A stretch of 64,000 nucleotides of DNA from an uncultured Granulosicoccus sp. (GTDB lineage: Bacteria; Pseudomonadota; Gammaproteobacteria; Granulosicoccales; Granulosicoccaceae): positions 372,001 through 436,000 of the forward strand of contig CANLXI010000001.1 of assembly GCA_947495035.1 (NCBI GenBank), written 5' to 3'. A program made the translations under genes and the position numbers. Below are positions 1 to 8,369 of this stretch, piece by piece. Position 1 is the stretch's first letter. Every line of letters starts with the position of its first letter. The notes under the pieces are model-generated. The model made no database searches and was not told where the DNA came from. It saw nothing but the letters and a program-made list of their open reading frames with translations.

Positions 1-99
1 GTATTCTCGATTAACGTCTCAAAAGATTCACGAGTGTCATCAGGATGTTAGATTGATACTCGTCACCGCTCGCATGATAAACCAACACTTCAATTGACA
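1..99. other. Left-edge noncoding stretch
   Basis: This edge segment is AT-richer than its surroundings. I see no coding frame and no clear promoter in it. An in-frame TTG two codons before the ATG at 100 could lengthen the first gene slightly. Confidence 0.4.
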
Positions 100-1044
100 A
101 TGGCCAGAAAACCCAGGATTCACTTCTCAGGAGCCGTCTACCATGTGACTCTCACAGGGCTCGACCAGCAACCGATATTCAAGACGGTCGCTGATCGCCG
201 CGCGTGGGAATCTCTGGTGGAGGAAGGCGCTCAGCGCTTCGGGCACACCTTGCACGCCTACTGTTGGGCAAGGAACCATGTGCAGATGGCAATACAGGTC
301 AGCGATGCACCCCTGTCCAAGGTGATGCAGAACCTGTCTTTCCGCTATACGCGATATTTCAATAAGCATCACAAGAGAGAAGGGGCGTTGTTTCAGGGGC
401 GTTACAAGGCAATCCTGATCGACCCGGATGACTATCTCAACGATCTTGTGCGTTACATTCACAACAACCCTGTACGCAATGCAAAGGCAAAATCTGCCGA
501 GGCTGCCAAATGGACCAGCCATGCCGCGTACCTGGATGCGGACAAGCAGCCAGCCTGGTTGACCACGTCCACGGTGTTGTCGACGTTTGGCAAGACCGAC
601 AAGGCTTCACGCAAGGCATTTGCAAAATTCGTGGATGCGGGTCGGGACGAGGGTGAGCGAGTCGATCTGATGCGAGGTACCGATGGCGGACGTCTGCTGG
701 GTAACGCAAAATTTGCCAAGAAGGCACTCAAGCCGGTCAAGGTCAAACCACCATTGATGACGCTCAACCAGCTCGTGAAACGAGTCTGCAAGGAAGAGAA
801 CATCAAGGAGGCCCAGCTGAAGAGCGAGAGTCGCGCCCGGCATGAAAGCCGAATCCGGCAGACCATTACCTACCTTGCGATGGAGCTGGAAGTTGCCAGC
901 CTGACGGCAATGGCCGACCGGTTCAATCGTGACCTGACCACCATGAGTCGCAATCAGCGTTACTTTCGAGATCGGCTCAATGATGACGCCGAGTTGCAGA
1001 AACATGTACGCAAGCTTCAGCGACTGCTGCGATCGGGCGATTGA
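100..1044 (+). CDS. REP-associated tyrosine transposase-like protein (Y1_Tnp, RAYT)
   Basis: The first 130 or so residues match the Y1/HUH single-strand transposase fold: an AVYHVTLTG strand, a ARNHVQMAI motif and a RYIHNNPVR helix carrying the presumed nucleophile Tyr119. The C-terminus (residues 245-300) resembles the DnaA-like helical DNA-binding extension common in RAYTs. RAYTs are single-copy, domesticated relatives of IS200/IS605 transposases that act on REP palindromes. The canonical H-x-H metal motif reads H60-V-Q62 here, so a metal-ligand histidine is replaced by glutamine and activity is uncertain. No IS200-type ends are visible around the gene. I chose ATG 100 over the in-frame TTG at 94 because MARKPR is a usual start for the family. 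Confidence 0.85.
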   Translation: MARKPRIHFSGAVYHVTLTGLDQQPIFKTVADRRAWESLVEEGAQRFGHTLHAYCWARNHVQMAIQVSDAPLSKVMQNLSFRYTRYFNKHHKREGALFQGRYKAILIDPDDYLNDLVRYIHNNPVRNAKAKSAEAAKWTSHAAYLDADKQPAWLTTSTVLSTFGKTDKASRKAFAKFVDAGRDEGERVDLMRGTDGGRLLGNAKFAKKALKPVKVKPPLMTLNQLVKRVCKEENIKEAQLKSESRARHESRIRQTITYLAMELEVASLTAMADRFNRDLTTMSRNQRYFRDRLNDDAELQKHVRKLQRLLRSGD

Positions 1045-1083
1045 TCGTCTGTTTCAGGGTGCCTTGCCTGCTGATATCCAGCC

Positions 1084-1596
1084 ATGACTGAATGGCTGGA
1101 TATCGTGGACGACACGGATACGGTGATCGGGCGCGCCCCGCGTGACCGGATCCATCGCGAGGGGCATCTGCATCGATCCGCACACATTGCCCTGTTCAAT
1201 TCCAGAGGTCAGCTGTTCGTGCAGTTGCGCAGCCGCTTCAAGGATGTGGCGGCCGGCTTGTGGGATACCAGTGCCGCCGGGCATGTCGATAGCGGTGAGT
1301 CCTACGAAGCCTGTGCGGTGCGCGAGCTGCATGAAGAGTTGGGTGTCAGGATTGCGGTGGAAAATCTGCATTCCATAGGCCGTTTGCGACCGGAAGAGCG
1401 TAACGGCTTCGAATTCACCGAAGTCTATGCCGTGCGATCCGATCAGGCGCTGGTGCTGCAGGCTGAGGAAATCGAGGACGGCCGCTGGCTCGGTCTGCAG
1501 GAGCTGGAGCAGTGGATGCAGCAGAAGCCAGCCGATTTCACGCAGGTGTTCAGGATGATCTGTCCGATGATCAAGGGTCTGGACAGACATTTCTGA
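1084..1596 (+). CDS. Nudix hydrolase
   Basis: A perfect Nudix box (GX5EX7REUXEEXGU) runs from Gly66 to Val88, with E72, R80, E81, E84 and E85 all present. The 170-residue length and the N-terminal pattern (EWLDIVDD, then HRSAHIALF) resemble the YfcD/isopentenyl-diphosphate isomerase-like Nudix branch. These are cytosolic, metal-dependent pyrophosphohydrolases of unsettled substrate. It follows the RAYT gene by 39 bp on the same strand and may be cotranscribed with it. The substrate cannot be inferred from the sequence. Similarity to IPP isomerases does not prove that activity. Confidence 0.88.
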   Translation: MTEWLDIVDDTDTVIGRAPRDRIHREGHLHRSAHIALFNSRGQLFVQLRSRFKDVAAGLWDTSAAGHVDSGESYEACAVRELHEELGVRIAVENLHSIGRLRPEERNGFEFTEVYAVRSDQALVLQAEEIEDGRWLGLQELEQWMQQKPADFTQVFRMICPMIKGLDRHF

Positions 1597-1702
1597 CTGG
1601 ATCCATCCCTTGTATTGCACTGAAGGTAGAAGCGCGCGTCCGACTCTGTTACAAGTGAGGTTTGTGGTCTCAAGACCGTTCACGCAACCGAGGTAACAGA
1701 TC

Positions 1703-4159
1703 GTGACAGATACTCTGCCAAGCCAAGCGAGCGCCGTGATCATCGGCGGTGGCGTCACAGGCGCCAGTGTGGCGTATCATCTTGCCAGGCTTGGCTGGCA
1801 GGATGTTGTTCTGTTGGAACGCAAGCAGTTTGCCTGTGGTACCACCTGGCATGCTGCCGGCCTGATAGGGACGGTCCGCGCCAACGAGAGTCATGCCCGA
1901 CTGACCGAATATTCGATGCGCCTGCTGCAGGATCTGGAGGAGGAGACAGGTCAGTCCACGGGGTTTCGTCAGGTCGGCAGTCTGAGCATTGCCCACAGTA
2001 CGGATCGCTGGGAAGAATTGCGGCGTGTCGCGGCGATGAACAACGCCTTTGGCGTCACCAGGGTAGACACGGTCACTCCGGAGGAGATCAAGGCCTTGTT
2101 CCCCCTGATTGACACGGACAGCCTGATCGGCGGCACCTTTGTCGAACATGACGGCAAGGGAAATCCCATCGAGATAACCAATGCCTTCATCAAGGGCGCT
2201 CGCCAGCGTGGTGCTCTTTGCCTCGAAGGAATCCGGGTCGACGAGGTGCTGGCAGACAATGGCAAGGTCACGGGCGTGCGAACCGGGCAGGGCACGATCG
2301 CCACCGATTTTGTTGTCAACTGCGGTGGCATGTGGGCGCGTGAACTGGGCCGCATGAGCGGGGTCAACATTCCGCTGCATGCCTGTGAACATTACTACGC
2401 GGTCACCGAAAAGCACGAGCTGGTAACGCCTGATCTTCCCATCCTTCGTGACCATGACAAATGTGTCTATATCAAGGAGGATGCCGGTGGTCTGCTGGTC
2501 GGGGCCTTCGAGAAGAAGGCAGTCGCCTGGGGACAAGCCGGTATCCCGGCAGATTTCAGTTTCGATGAGCTGCCGGGTCATATGGAAGAGCAGCTGATGC
2601 CGGTTCTGGAAGATGCGATGGTTCGCGTACCCATGCTGGCGGATGTAGGCTGGCGCAGCTTTTTCTGCGGCCCCGAATCCTTTACCCCGGACGACCAGTT
2701 CCATGTGGGAGAGGCGCCGGAGCTGCGAGGCTACTTCGTCGCGGCAGGACTCAATTCGGTGGGCATTCAGAGCTCGGGTGGTTTGGGCAAGGTCTGCGCG
2801 GAATGGATGCACAAGGGCCACAGCCCGCTGGATCTCTGGGGTAACGACATCCGCCGCATGTATCCGTTCATGGGTACACAGGCATTTGCCGCCGAACGTG
2901 CCGAAGAGTCACTGGGCCTTCTGTACGCCAATCACTATCCATTCAGGCAGTTCGAGACCGGTCGCAACGTTCGTCTGTCGCCAATCCATCAGCGTCTGCA
3001 GGAGCACAATGCCTGCTTTGGTCAGGTTGCCGGTTGGGAGAGGCCCAACTGGTTCGCACCTGCCGGGGTCGAGCCGAGATACCAGTACAGTTTTGGTCGA
3101 CAGAACTGGTTCGAGCACTCCGCTAGCGAGCACGCAGCCGCACGCGAACGTGTAGCCTTGTTCGACCAGTCCAGTTTCTCCAAATACCTCGTACAGGGAC
3201 GCGACGCGACGCGGGTACTGCAACGGATCTGTACGGCTGACATCGATGTGTCGGCAGACAGGATTGTCTATACGCACTGGCTGAACGAGCGCGGTGGCAT
3301 CGAGGCCGATCTGACGGTGACACGGCAGTCGGAAAACGAATACCTGGTCATCAGTGGTGCGGCAACCACCCACAAGGACCTGCACTGGTTACGAACGCAT
3401 ATCGGGCCCGATGACTTCTGCACGGTTACGGATGTCACCAGCCAGTATGCGGTGTTCGGCATCATGGGGCCCGATAGTCGAGCGATGCTGGAGCCGCTGC
3501 TGCGCATGGATCTGTCCAACGAGGCATTCCCATTCGGCCGCAGTGTGCCGGGAGAGCTCGGCTATGCCCCCATACGGGTTACCCGTGTGTCCTTTGTCGG
3601 CGAGCTGGGTTGGGAGCTGTGTCTGCCGGCGGAGATGGCCATGCCGACCTTCGACCGTCTGCTGGAAGCGGGGCAGGCTCACGGGCTGAAGCTGGCTGGT
3701 CTGCATGCCCTCGACAGTTGCCGCATCGAGAAGAAGTTTCTGCATTTCGGCCATGATGTGGCTGACGAGGATACACCGCTGGAAGCGGGAGTCGGCTTCG
3801 TCTGCGCCATGGACAAGTCGGTGCCGTTCATCGGTCATGAGGCGATAGCTCGACAGAAGGAAAGCCGGTCGCATCTGAACAAGCGTCTGGTGCAGTTCGT
3901 ACTGCAGGATCCGGAACCTATGTTCTATCACCATGAGCCCATTCTGGCCGATGGGGTATGTGTGGGCTATCTGAGCTCCGGCAATTACGGTCACACACTG
4001 GGTGCCTCTGTAGGTCTGGGTTATGTCAGGAGTGACGAGGCGATCACTGCCGACTGGCTGGCCGGTCAGCAGTGGCAGATCGATGTCGGTGGTCAGCGCC
4101 ACGCTGCCAGCGCCAGTCTCAGAGCCGCCTACGATCCGGATGGATCGCGCATGCGCTGA
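1703..4159 (+). CDS. Dimethylglycine/sarcosine dehydrogenase-like FAD enzyme fused to a GcvT folate domain
   Basis: An N-terminal DAO-type flavin domain carries the dinucleotide motif GGGVTG (residues 15-20) and the GTTWHAAGL block, whose His50 matches the covalent FAD attachment site of dimethylglycine/sarcosine dehydrogenases. From about residue 430 to the end it is an aminomethyltransferase (GcvT and GcvT_C) fold that binds tetrahydrofolate. The 818-residue size fits this two-domain family. Such enzymes oxidatively demethylate N-methylated glycines and pass the one-carbon unit to folate. The start is GTG 1703, preceded by GAGGTAA. It stands alone, with no glycine-betaine genes beside it, so the exact substrate (dimethylglycine, sarcosine or another N-methyl amine) is open. 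Confidence 0.85.
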   Translation: MTDTLPSQASAVIIGGGVTGASVAYHLARLGWQDVVLLERKQFACGTTWHAAGLIGTVRANESHARLTEYSMRLLQDLEEETGQSTGFRQVGSLSIAHSTDRWEELRRVAAMNNAFGVTRVDTVTPEEIKALFPLIDTDSLIGGTFVEHDGKGNPIEITNAFIKGARQRGALCLEGIRVDEVLADNGKVTGVRTGQGTIATDFVVNCGGMWARELGRMSGVNIPLHACEHYYAVTEKHELVTPDLPILRDHDKCVYIKEDAGGLLVGAFEKKAVAWGQAGIPADFSFDELPGHMEEQLMPVLEDAMVRVPMLADVGWRSFFCGPESFTPDDQFHVGEAPELRGYFVAAGLNSVGIQSSGGLGKVCAEWMHKGHSPLDLWGNDIRRMYPFMGTQAFAAERAEESLGLLYANHYPFRQFETGRNVRLSPIHQRLQEHNACFGQVAGWERPNWFAPAGVEPRYQYSFGRQNWFEHSASEHAAARERVALFDQSSFSKYLVQGRDATRVLQRICTADIDVSADRIVYTHWLNERGGIEADLTVTRQSENEYLVISGAATTHKDLHWLRTHIGPDDFCTVTDVTSQYAVFGIMGPDSRAMLEPLLRMDLSNEAFPFGRSVPGELGYAPIRVTRVSFVGELGWELCLPAEMAMPTFDRLLEAGQAHGLKLAGLHALDSCRIEKKFLHFGHDVADEDTPLEAGVGFVCAMDKSVPFIGHEAIARQKESRSHLNKRLVQFVLQDPEPMFYHHEPILADGVCVGYLSSGNYGHTLGASVGLGYVRSDEAITADWLAGQQWQIDVGGQRHAASASLRAAYDPDGSRMR

Positions 4160-4295
4160 TTGCCCGAGTTCTGGCGCTCGTGATGAGCATGGACGTCAGA
4201 ACGGCATTGGCTGACTGCAGGGGGCGACGCCGGTCCGGGAAATGGCCCGCCTCGTGCTTCTTACCGGGTTTCAAGTGGGCTACTCAAGTACCGGT

Positions 4296-4868
4296 ATGCA
4301 AATCATCGACACAGCGCTGGAGTCTGTCAAGATTCTGGAACCGAGCGTTTTCGGAGACGACAGGGGCTTCTTTCTGGAGTCCTGGAACCGGCAGGACTTC
4401 GAAAAGAGCGGTTTGCCGGGCAATTTTGTCCAGGATAATCACAGCCGTTCGTCGCAGGGTGTGCTGCGAGGCTTGCATTATCAGGTCAGGCATCCGCAGG
4501 GCAAGCTGGTCCGCGTAACCCGTGGAGAGGTGTTTGATGTGGCCGTGGACATGCGCCGCAACTCACCGCAATTCGGGCAGTGGGTGGGTGTCATGCTGTC
4601 GGAGAGCAACAAGCGACAGTTGTGGGTGCCGGAAGGCTTTGCACATGGGTTCTATGTGGTTTCCGAGTCCGCAGACTTTCAATACAAGTGTACGGACTAC
4701 TACCATCCGGAGTTCGAGCGCAGCCTGCTCTGGGACGATCCGGCGGTCGGTATCAAATGGCCGATTGCCGCCGGTACGGAGCCCTTGCTGGCCGCGAAGG
4801 ATGCAGCGGGTTTGCCGCTCGCCGAGTGTGATACGTTTGATGATATCGAACGGCGACTGGCAGCCTGA
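4296..4868 (+). CDS. rfbC: dTDP-4-dehydrorhamnose 3,5-epimerase
   Basis: This is the cupin-fold epimerase RmlC, which converts dTDP-4-dehydro-6-deoxyglucose to dTDP-4-dehydrorhamnose. The visible family blocks are DDRGFFLESW, DNHSRSSQGVLRGLHYQ (catalytic His61), VDMRR and VPEGFAHGF, and the length of 190 residues is normal. An upstream in-frame ATG at 4242 would add 18 residues unlike the family, so ATG 4296 (MQIIDT) is preferred. It opens a three-gene rhamnose operon, with rfbD starting 18 bp after its stop. The genes feed cell-surface polysaccharide synthesis. Confidence 0.93.
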   Translation: MQIIDTALESVKILEPSVFGDDRGFFLESWNRQDFEKSGLPGNFVQDNHSRSSQGVLRGLHYQVRHPQGKLVRVTRGEVFDVAVDMRRNSPQFGQWVGVMLSESNKRQLWVPEGFAHGFYVVSESADFQYKCTDYYHPEFERSLLWDDPAVGIKWPIAAGTEPLLAAKDAAGLPLAECDTFDDIERRLAA

Positions 4869-4886
4869 CTGACACATGGTCTGGAC

Positions 4887-5747
4887 ATGAAAGCATTCAT
4901 TACCGGTAGCAGCCGGGGACAATTGCATTGGGAGCTATTGCGGACGGTTCCCGAGGATGTGGAACTTCTGGAACTGGGCGAGCGCCTTGATATCGGTGAC
5001 GATGCGGCCGTGCAATCGGCCATCTCGATGTTGAAGCCCGATGTGATCATCAATGCCGCAGCCTATACGGCTGTTGACAAGGCAGAATCGGAACCGGAGC
5101 AGGCCATGGCGATCAATGCCGGTGCCGTGGAATCACTGGCACGCGCATCGATAGCCAACGATGCGCATCTGCTGCATGTGTCGACCGACTTTGTCTTCGG
5201 GCAGGGCAATGGGGCTCCGTTCGTGGAGGATGCGGAGGTTGCACCGGTCAGCGTCTATGGCAAGACCAAGCTTGCCGGCGAGCAGGTTCTACGCCGCCTC
5301 ATGCCGGATTCCAGCCTGTGCATGCGGACCGCCTGGGTGTATTCGTCTCACGGGAACAACTTCGTCAAGACCATGCTGCGTCTCATGAACGAGCGGGGTG
5401 AGGTCGGGGTGATTGCCGATCAGGTAGGCTCACCCACCTGGGCCAGGGCACTGGCAGCTGCCTTGTGGCATGCCGCGGCCAGAAGGTCCAGTGGTACCAT
5501 GCACTGGACCGGAGCCGGGGTGGCTGGCTGGTACGACTTCGCGGTGGCCATTCACGAAGAGGCTCGTGCTCTGGGGCTGATCGACAGGCCGGTGACCGTC
5601 AAGCCGCTGACCACCGAGCAATACCCGACACCGGCAGCACGTCCTCATTACAGTGTGCTGGAACTGACACGCACATGGCAGGCACTCGACCTGCGTGCAG
5701 AACACTGGCGCAATGATCTTCGAACCATGCTCAAGGAGCTTACATGA
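4887..5747 (+). CDS. rfbD: dTDP-4-dehydrorhamnose reductase
   Basis: This is the short-chain dehydrogenase/reductase-superfamily enzyme RmlD, which reduces dTDP-4-dehydrorhamnose to dTDP-L-rhamnose. Support: N-terminal FITGSSRGQL cofactor loop, STDFVFG, catalytic Tyr124-x3-Lys128 in YGKTKLAGE, and 286 residues. The glycine that usually follows GQL is His here, which is unusual but outside the catalytic dyad. The gene ends in an ATGA overlap with rfbB, so the two are translationally coupled. Confidence 0.93.
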   Translation: MKAFITGSSRGQLHWELLRTVPEDVELLELGERLDIGDDAAVQSAISMLKPDVIINAAAYTAVDKAESEPEQAMAINAGAVESLARASIANDAHLLHVSTDFVFGQGNGAPFVEDAEVAPVSVYGKTKLAGEQVLRRLMPDSSLCMRTAWVYSSHGNNFVKTMLRLMNERGEVGVIADQVGSPTWARALAAALWHAAARRSSGTMHWTGAGVAGWYDFAVAIHEEARALGLIDRPVTVKPLTTEQYPTPAARPHYSVLELTRTWQALDLRAEHWRNDLRTMLKELT

Positions 5748-6847
5748 GACGCATGATGGTGACCGGCGCCGCCGGATTCATTGGCGCCAATTTTGTCCGG
5801 TACTGGCTTGAGGCCTATCCGGAAGATGTCATCGTGATCGTTGACGCGCTCACCTATGCCGGAAATCGGGCCAACCTGGAAGGCGTATTGTCCGAGCGCT
5901 GTTCATTGGTGGAGTGCGACATCAACGATACGGATACGATCAAGGGCTTGCTGCGTGATCAGCACCTGACGACCATCGTGCACTTCGCGGCAGAGAGCCA
6001 TGTCGATCGCTCCATCGAAGGCCCGGATGCCTTCATCGAAGCCAACATTCTGGGTACACACAGTCTGTTGAAGGCGGCCAGACAGGTCTGGCAGATCGAA
6101 GGGCTTGCCGTGGATCAGCACCGTTTTCATCATGTGTCCACCGACGAAGTGTATGGCTCTCTGGCCAGTGACGATCCTGCCTTTACCGAAAGCACTGCCT
6201 ATGCACCCAATTCACCTTACTCTGCCAGCAAGGCGTCCTCGGATTTTCTGGTGCGTGCCTATCACCACACCTACGACCTGAACGTGACGACCAGCAATTG
6301 CTCCAACAACTACGGTCCATATCATTTTCCGGAGAAACTGATACCGCTCATCATCATCAATCTCCTGCATGGAAAGTCGCTGCCGATCTACGGTGACGGC
6401 AAGAACATTCGCGATTGGTTGTATGTCGAGGATCACGCGCGTGGCATCGAACTCGTGCTGAACAAGGGGGCTGTTGGCGAAACCTACAACGTCGGTGGTG
6501 TCAACGAGTGGACCAATATCGACATCGTCAGACTCATCTGCGAGCTGATGGATGAGCGTTTTGCCAGCAATCAGGCGCTGGCAGCACAGTACCCGGCGTG
6601 TCCGGCTGCGCAAGGTCAGCGCTGTGACTCGCTGATCAGCTTTGTCACTGATCGCGCTGGTCACGACTTTCGCTATGCCATCGATACGGCAAGGATCAGG
6701 GATGAGCTCGGTTATGAACCTGCCGTCGACTTTGAAACAGGCATACGCCGAACGCTGGACTGGTATCTGTCCAACGCCGAATGGTGGAAGGCCGTGCTCG
6801 ACGGCAGCTATCGCCTGCAGGGTGAGTCGGTCAGCGCCACGGCGTGA
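5744..6847 (+). CDS. rfbB: dTDP-glucose 4,6-dehydratase
   Basis: This extended short-chain dehydrogenase has the NAD motif GAAGFIG (residues 8-14), the TDE catalytic set near residues 133-135 and Tyr159-x3-Lys163 (YSASK). The substrate-loop signature NNYGPYHFPEKLIP is also present. It converts dTDP-glucose to dTDP-4-dehydro-6-deoxyglucose, the step before RfbC. It overlaps rfbD by 4 bp. The thymidylyltransferase rfbA that normally completes the set is not in the window. A hairpin lies between this gene and the convergent chrR-like gene. Confidence 0.95.
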   Translation: MRRMMVTGAAGFIGANFVRYWLEAYPEDVIVIVDALTYAGNRANLEGVLSERCSLVECDINDTDTIKGLLRDQHLTTIVHFAAESHVDRSIEGPDAFIEANILGTHSLLKAARQVWQIEGLAVDQHRFHHVSTDEVYGSLASDDPAFTESTAYAPNSPYSASKASSDFLVRAYHHTYDLNVTTSNCSNNYGPYHFPEKLIPLIIINLLHGKSLPIYGDGKNIRDWLYVEDHARGIELVLNKGAVGETYNVGGVNEWTNIDIVRLICELMDERFASNQALAAQYPACPAAQGQRCDSLISFVTDRAGHDFRYAIDTARIRDELGYEPAVDFETGIRRTLDWYLSNAEWWKAVLDGSYRLQGESVSATA

Positions 6848-6860
6848 CACCGTCTTTCTA

Positions 6861-6885
6861 CCTGCTCTCGCGAGACGAGGGCAGG
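6861..6885. terminator. Hairpin between convergent rfbB and chrR-like genes
   Basis: CCTGCTCTCG (6861-6870), a CGAGA loop and CGAGGGCAGG (6876-6885) form a 10-bp stem with one G-T pair. There is no clean U-tract on either side. The position just after rfbB and just after the anti-sigma gene suggests a bidirectional transcription barrier. Confidence 0.4.
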
Positions 6886-6896
6886 CCGGTACGGCT

Positions 6897-7586
6897 TCAG
6901 ATCCCTACGAACGGTTGCATTATTCTGCCAATGACGCCGGAATAGCGGACCGGTGACTGCGTGGCAATCAAGGCGATACAGGGCTCTTCGCTGTCAACCA
7001 CTGGCTGGTGTTCGATGCTGCCATCCAGGTCGGCAATATCACCTGCCTGAAATCTGCCAATGCTGTCACGGTAGGAGCCCTGCACCAGAAACGTCAGTTC
7101 CCGATCGTGATGGGAATGTTCGCTCATCACGGCTCCCGGAGCCAGATGCAACAATTGAAAGGCGCCGTGTCGACGATGCTGATCATCCAGCTTGTATTGC
7201 TTGATGCCGGGCGCGACGCGCCGCCACTTGAGTTGTTCCAGAGGGGCGGGCAACAGGCGGGCAAGTGGACGAGGAACGCCCTTGATGGCAGGCGCTGAAG
7301 CGCCATTCACAGCGGGCCGATTCGGCTCACCGGCAACCGGCCCAGAGCACCGTGAGTCGGCCGCTTCGGCTGATCGGGCAATGAGATCCAGTGCTGACAC
7401 CTTGATGGGGGCCGGTTCCAGGCGCTCGAACAGTCCACCACCGACACCATCGGCCATCAGGGCCCGCTCACGACACTGCCGACAAACGGTCAGGTGGCAC
7501 GCGACCAGCGTTTCCATGGGCATGCTGAGGCTACCCGTTGCATAGTCGTGTATCGTTTCATCTGTCAGATGGTGGGAAACGCTCAT
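6897..7586 (-). CDS. chrR: ChrR-type zinc anti-sigma factor with cupin domain
   Basis: The N-terminal anti-sigma domain has a HLTVCRQC (HxxxCxxC) zinc motif. The C-terminal half is a ChrR-type cupin with EHSHHDRELTFLVQGSY metal-ligand spacing. ChrR sequesters the ECF sigma factor RpoE and releases it on singlet oxygen or related stress. The gene lies 24 bp downstream of the ECF sigma gene on the same strand, the standard sigma/anti-sigma order. The cupin histidines and glutamate are intact, so sensing is probably functional. It is 229 residues long, close to family size. Confidence 0.88.
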   Translation of the reverse strand: MSVSHHLTDETIHDYATGSLSMPMETLVACHLTVCRQCRERALMADGVGGGLFERLEPAPIKVSALDLIARSAEAADSRCSGPVAGEPNRPAVNGASAPAIKGVPRPLARLLPAPLEQLKWRRVAPGIKQYKLDDQHRRHGAFQLLHLAPGAVMSEHSHHDRELTFLVQGSYRDSIGRFQAGDIADLDGSIEHQPVVDSEEPCIALIATQSPVRYSGVIGRIMQPFVGI

Positions 7587-7610
7587 GTCAAACTTGTCTG
7601 GCTCTGTTGG

Positions 7611-8261
7611 TCAATCGGTGAGGGGCCTGTCGCTGGAGTCCGGGGGAGCAGCAGCAATGTCTTCATCCTTCAGACTTGACCTTACGGCCTGCATCGCCAA
7701 TCGGATTCGTGATTTTACCGTTCCGATGGGCAAATCCAGCCATTCGGCTATATCCCCGTGCGATTGCCCCCTGAAATAGGACAGGTGCATCACCTGACGC
7801 TGTTCCTGGGGAAGTCGTTCCAGTGCGCGATGCAGACGCTCGGAAGCCTGCTGTGCATCGACGAATCCTGCCTGAGTGTCAGATTCATCGACATCGACAT
7901 CCAGCATTTCATCCTCGAGTTCCACCTCGATACGTGAGTTGCCGCGCAGGAAGTCGATACGGCGATTCCTTGCAATGGTGAACAGCCAGGTGCTTGCTGC
8001 GGCCTTGGCAGGGTCATAGCTCTCGGCTCGACGCCAGACGATGAGCATGATCTCCTGCATCAACTCATCGGAGATCTCCTCGGTCATGCCCTTGCCCATG
8101 AGGAAGGATTTGACGCGTCCAGCATAATAGTTGTAGAAATCTGCAAACGCTGACTCATCGCGATCACGACCGACTCTCAGCAGATTGTCGCCCATGCGCT
8201 TGCGCAAGGCTATCGATGCCTCCGCATCCTTGTCTTGTCTGGTGTTCGCCATGTTGGTCAT
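7611..8261 (-). CDS. rpoE: ECF RNA polymerase sigma factor (RpoE of the RpoE/ChrR group)
   Basis: Region 2 (FADFYNYYAGRVKSF through IARNRRIDFLR) and region 4 (LERLPQEQRQVMHLSYF, then IGTVKSRIRLAM) are both complete. Pairing with a cupin ChrR anti-sigma identifies the ECF11-like group rather than E. coli RpoE. It probably activates the divergent FAD-DUF1365-cfa operon; relatives of these genes belong to the core RpoE regulon of Rhodobacter. There are two possible starts, ATG 8261 and ATG 8252. I kept the longer frame. Confidence 0.9.
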   Translation of the reverse strand: MTNMANTRQDKDAEASIALRKRMGDNLLRVGRDRDESAFADFYNYYAGRVKSFLMGKGMTEEISDELMQEIMLIVWRRAESYDPAKAAASTWLFTIARNRRIDFLRGNSRIEVELEDEMLDVDVDESDTQAGFVDAQQASERLHRALERLPQEQRQVMHLSYFRGQSHGDIAEWLDLPIGTVKSRIRLAMQAVRSSLKDEDIAAAPPDSSDRPLTD

Positions 8262-8302
8262 TGAAGAATTGTACCGTCGAGCGGAGGACAGGTCATGCTG
8301 GT

Positions 8303-8331
8303 TGATCCTGTTGGCCGAATAATGCGTAGCA
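8303..8331 (+). promoter_or_regulatory. Candidate ECF (RpoE/ChrR-type) promoter
   Basis: TGATCC at 8303-8308 equals the -35 element I recall for RpoE/ChrR-group promoters. A weaker GTAGCA at 8326-8331 lies 17 bp downstream. The site is in the 108-bp divergent gap and points toward the FAD-DUF1365-cfa operon. The -10 is only a partial match, so this is tentative. Confidence 0.45.
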
Positions 8332-8369
8332 GAGCATTCACATACCCACTATAGAGTAGACTCGAGAGC

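Noticed and set aside
8262-8300. Second ECF-type promoter for the sigma gene itself
   Set aside because: The reverse strand lacks a TGATCC-like -35 at proper spacing from the sigma start; the best TGACC match leaves almost no leader.
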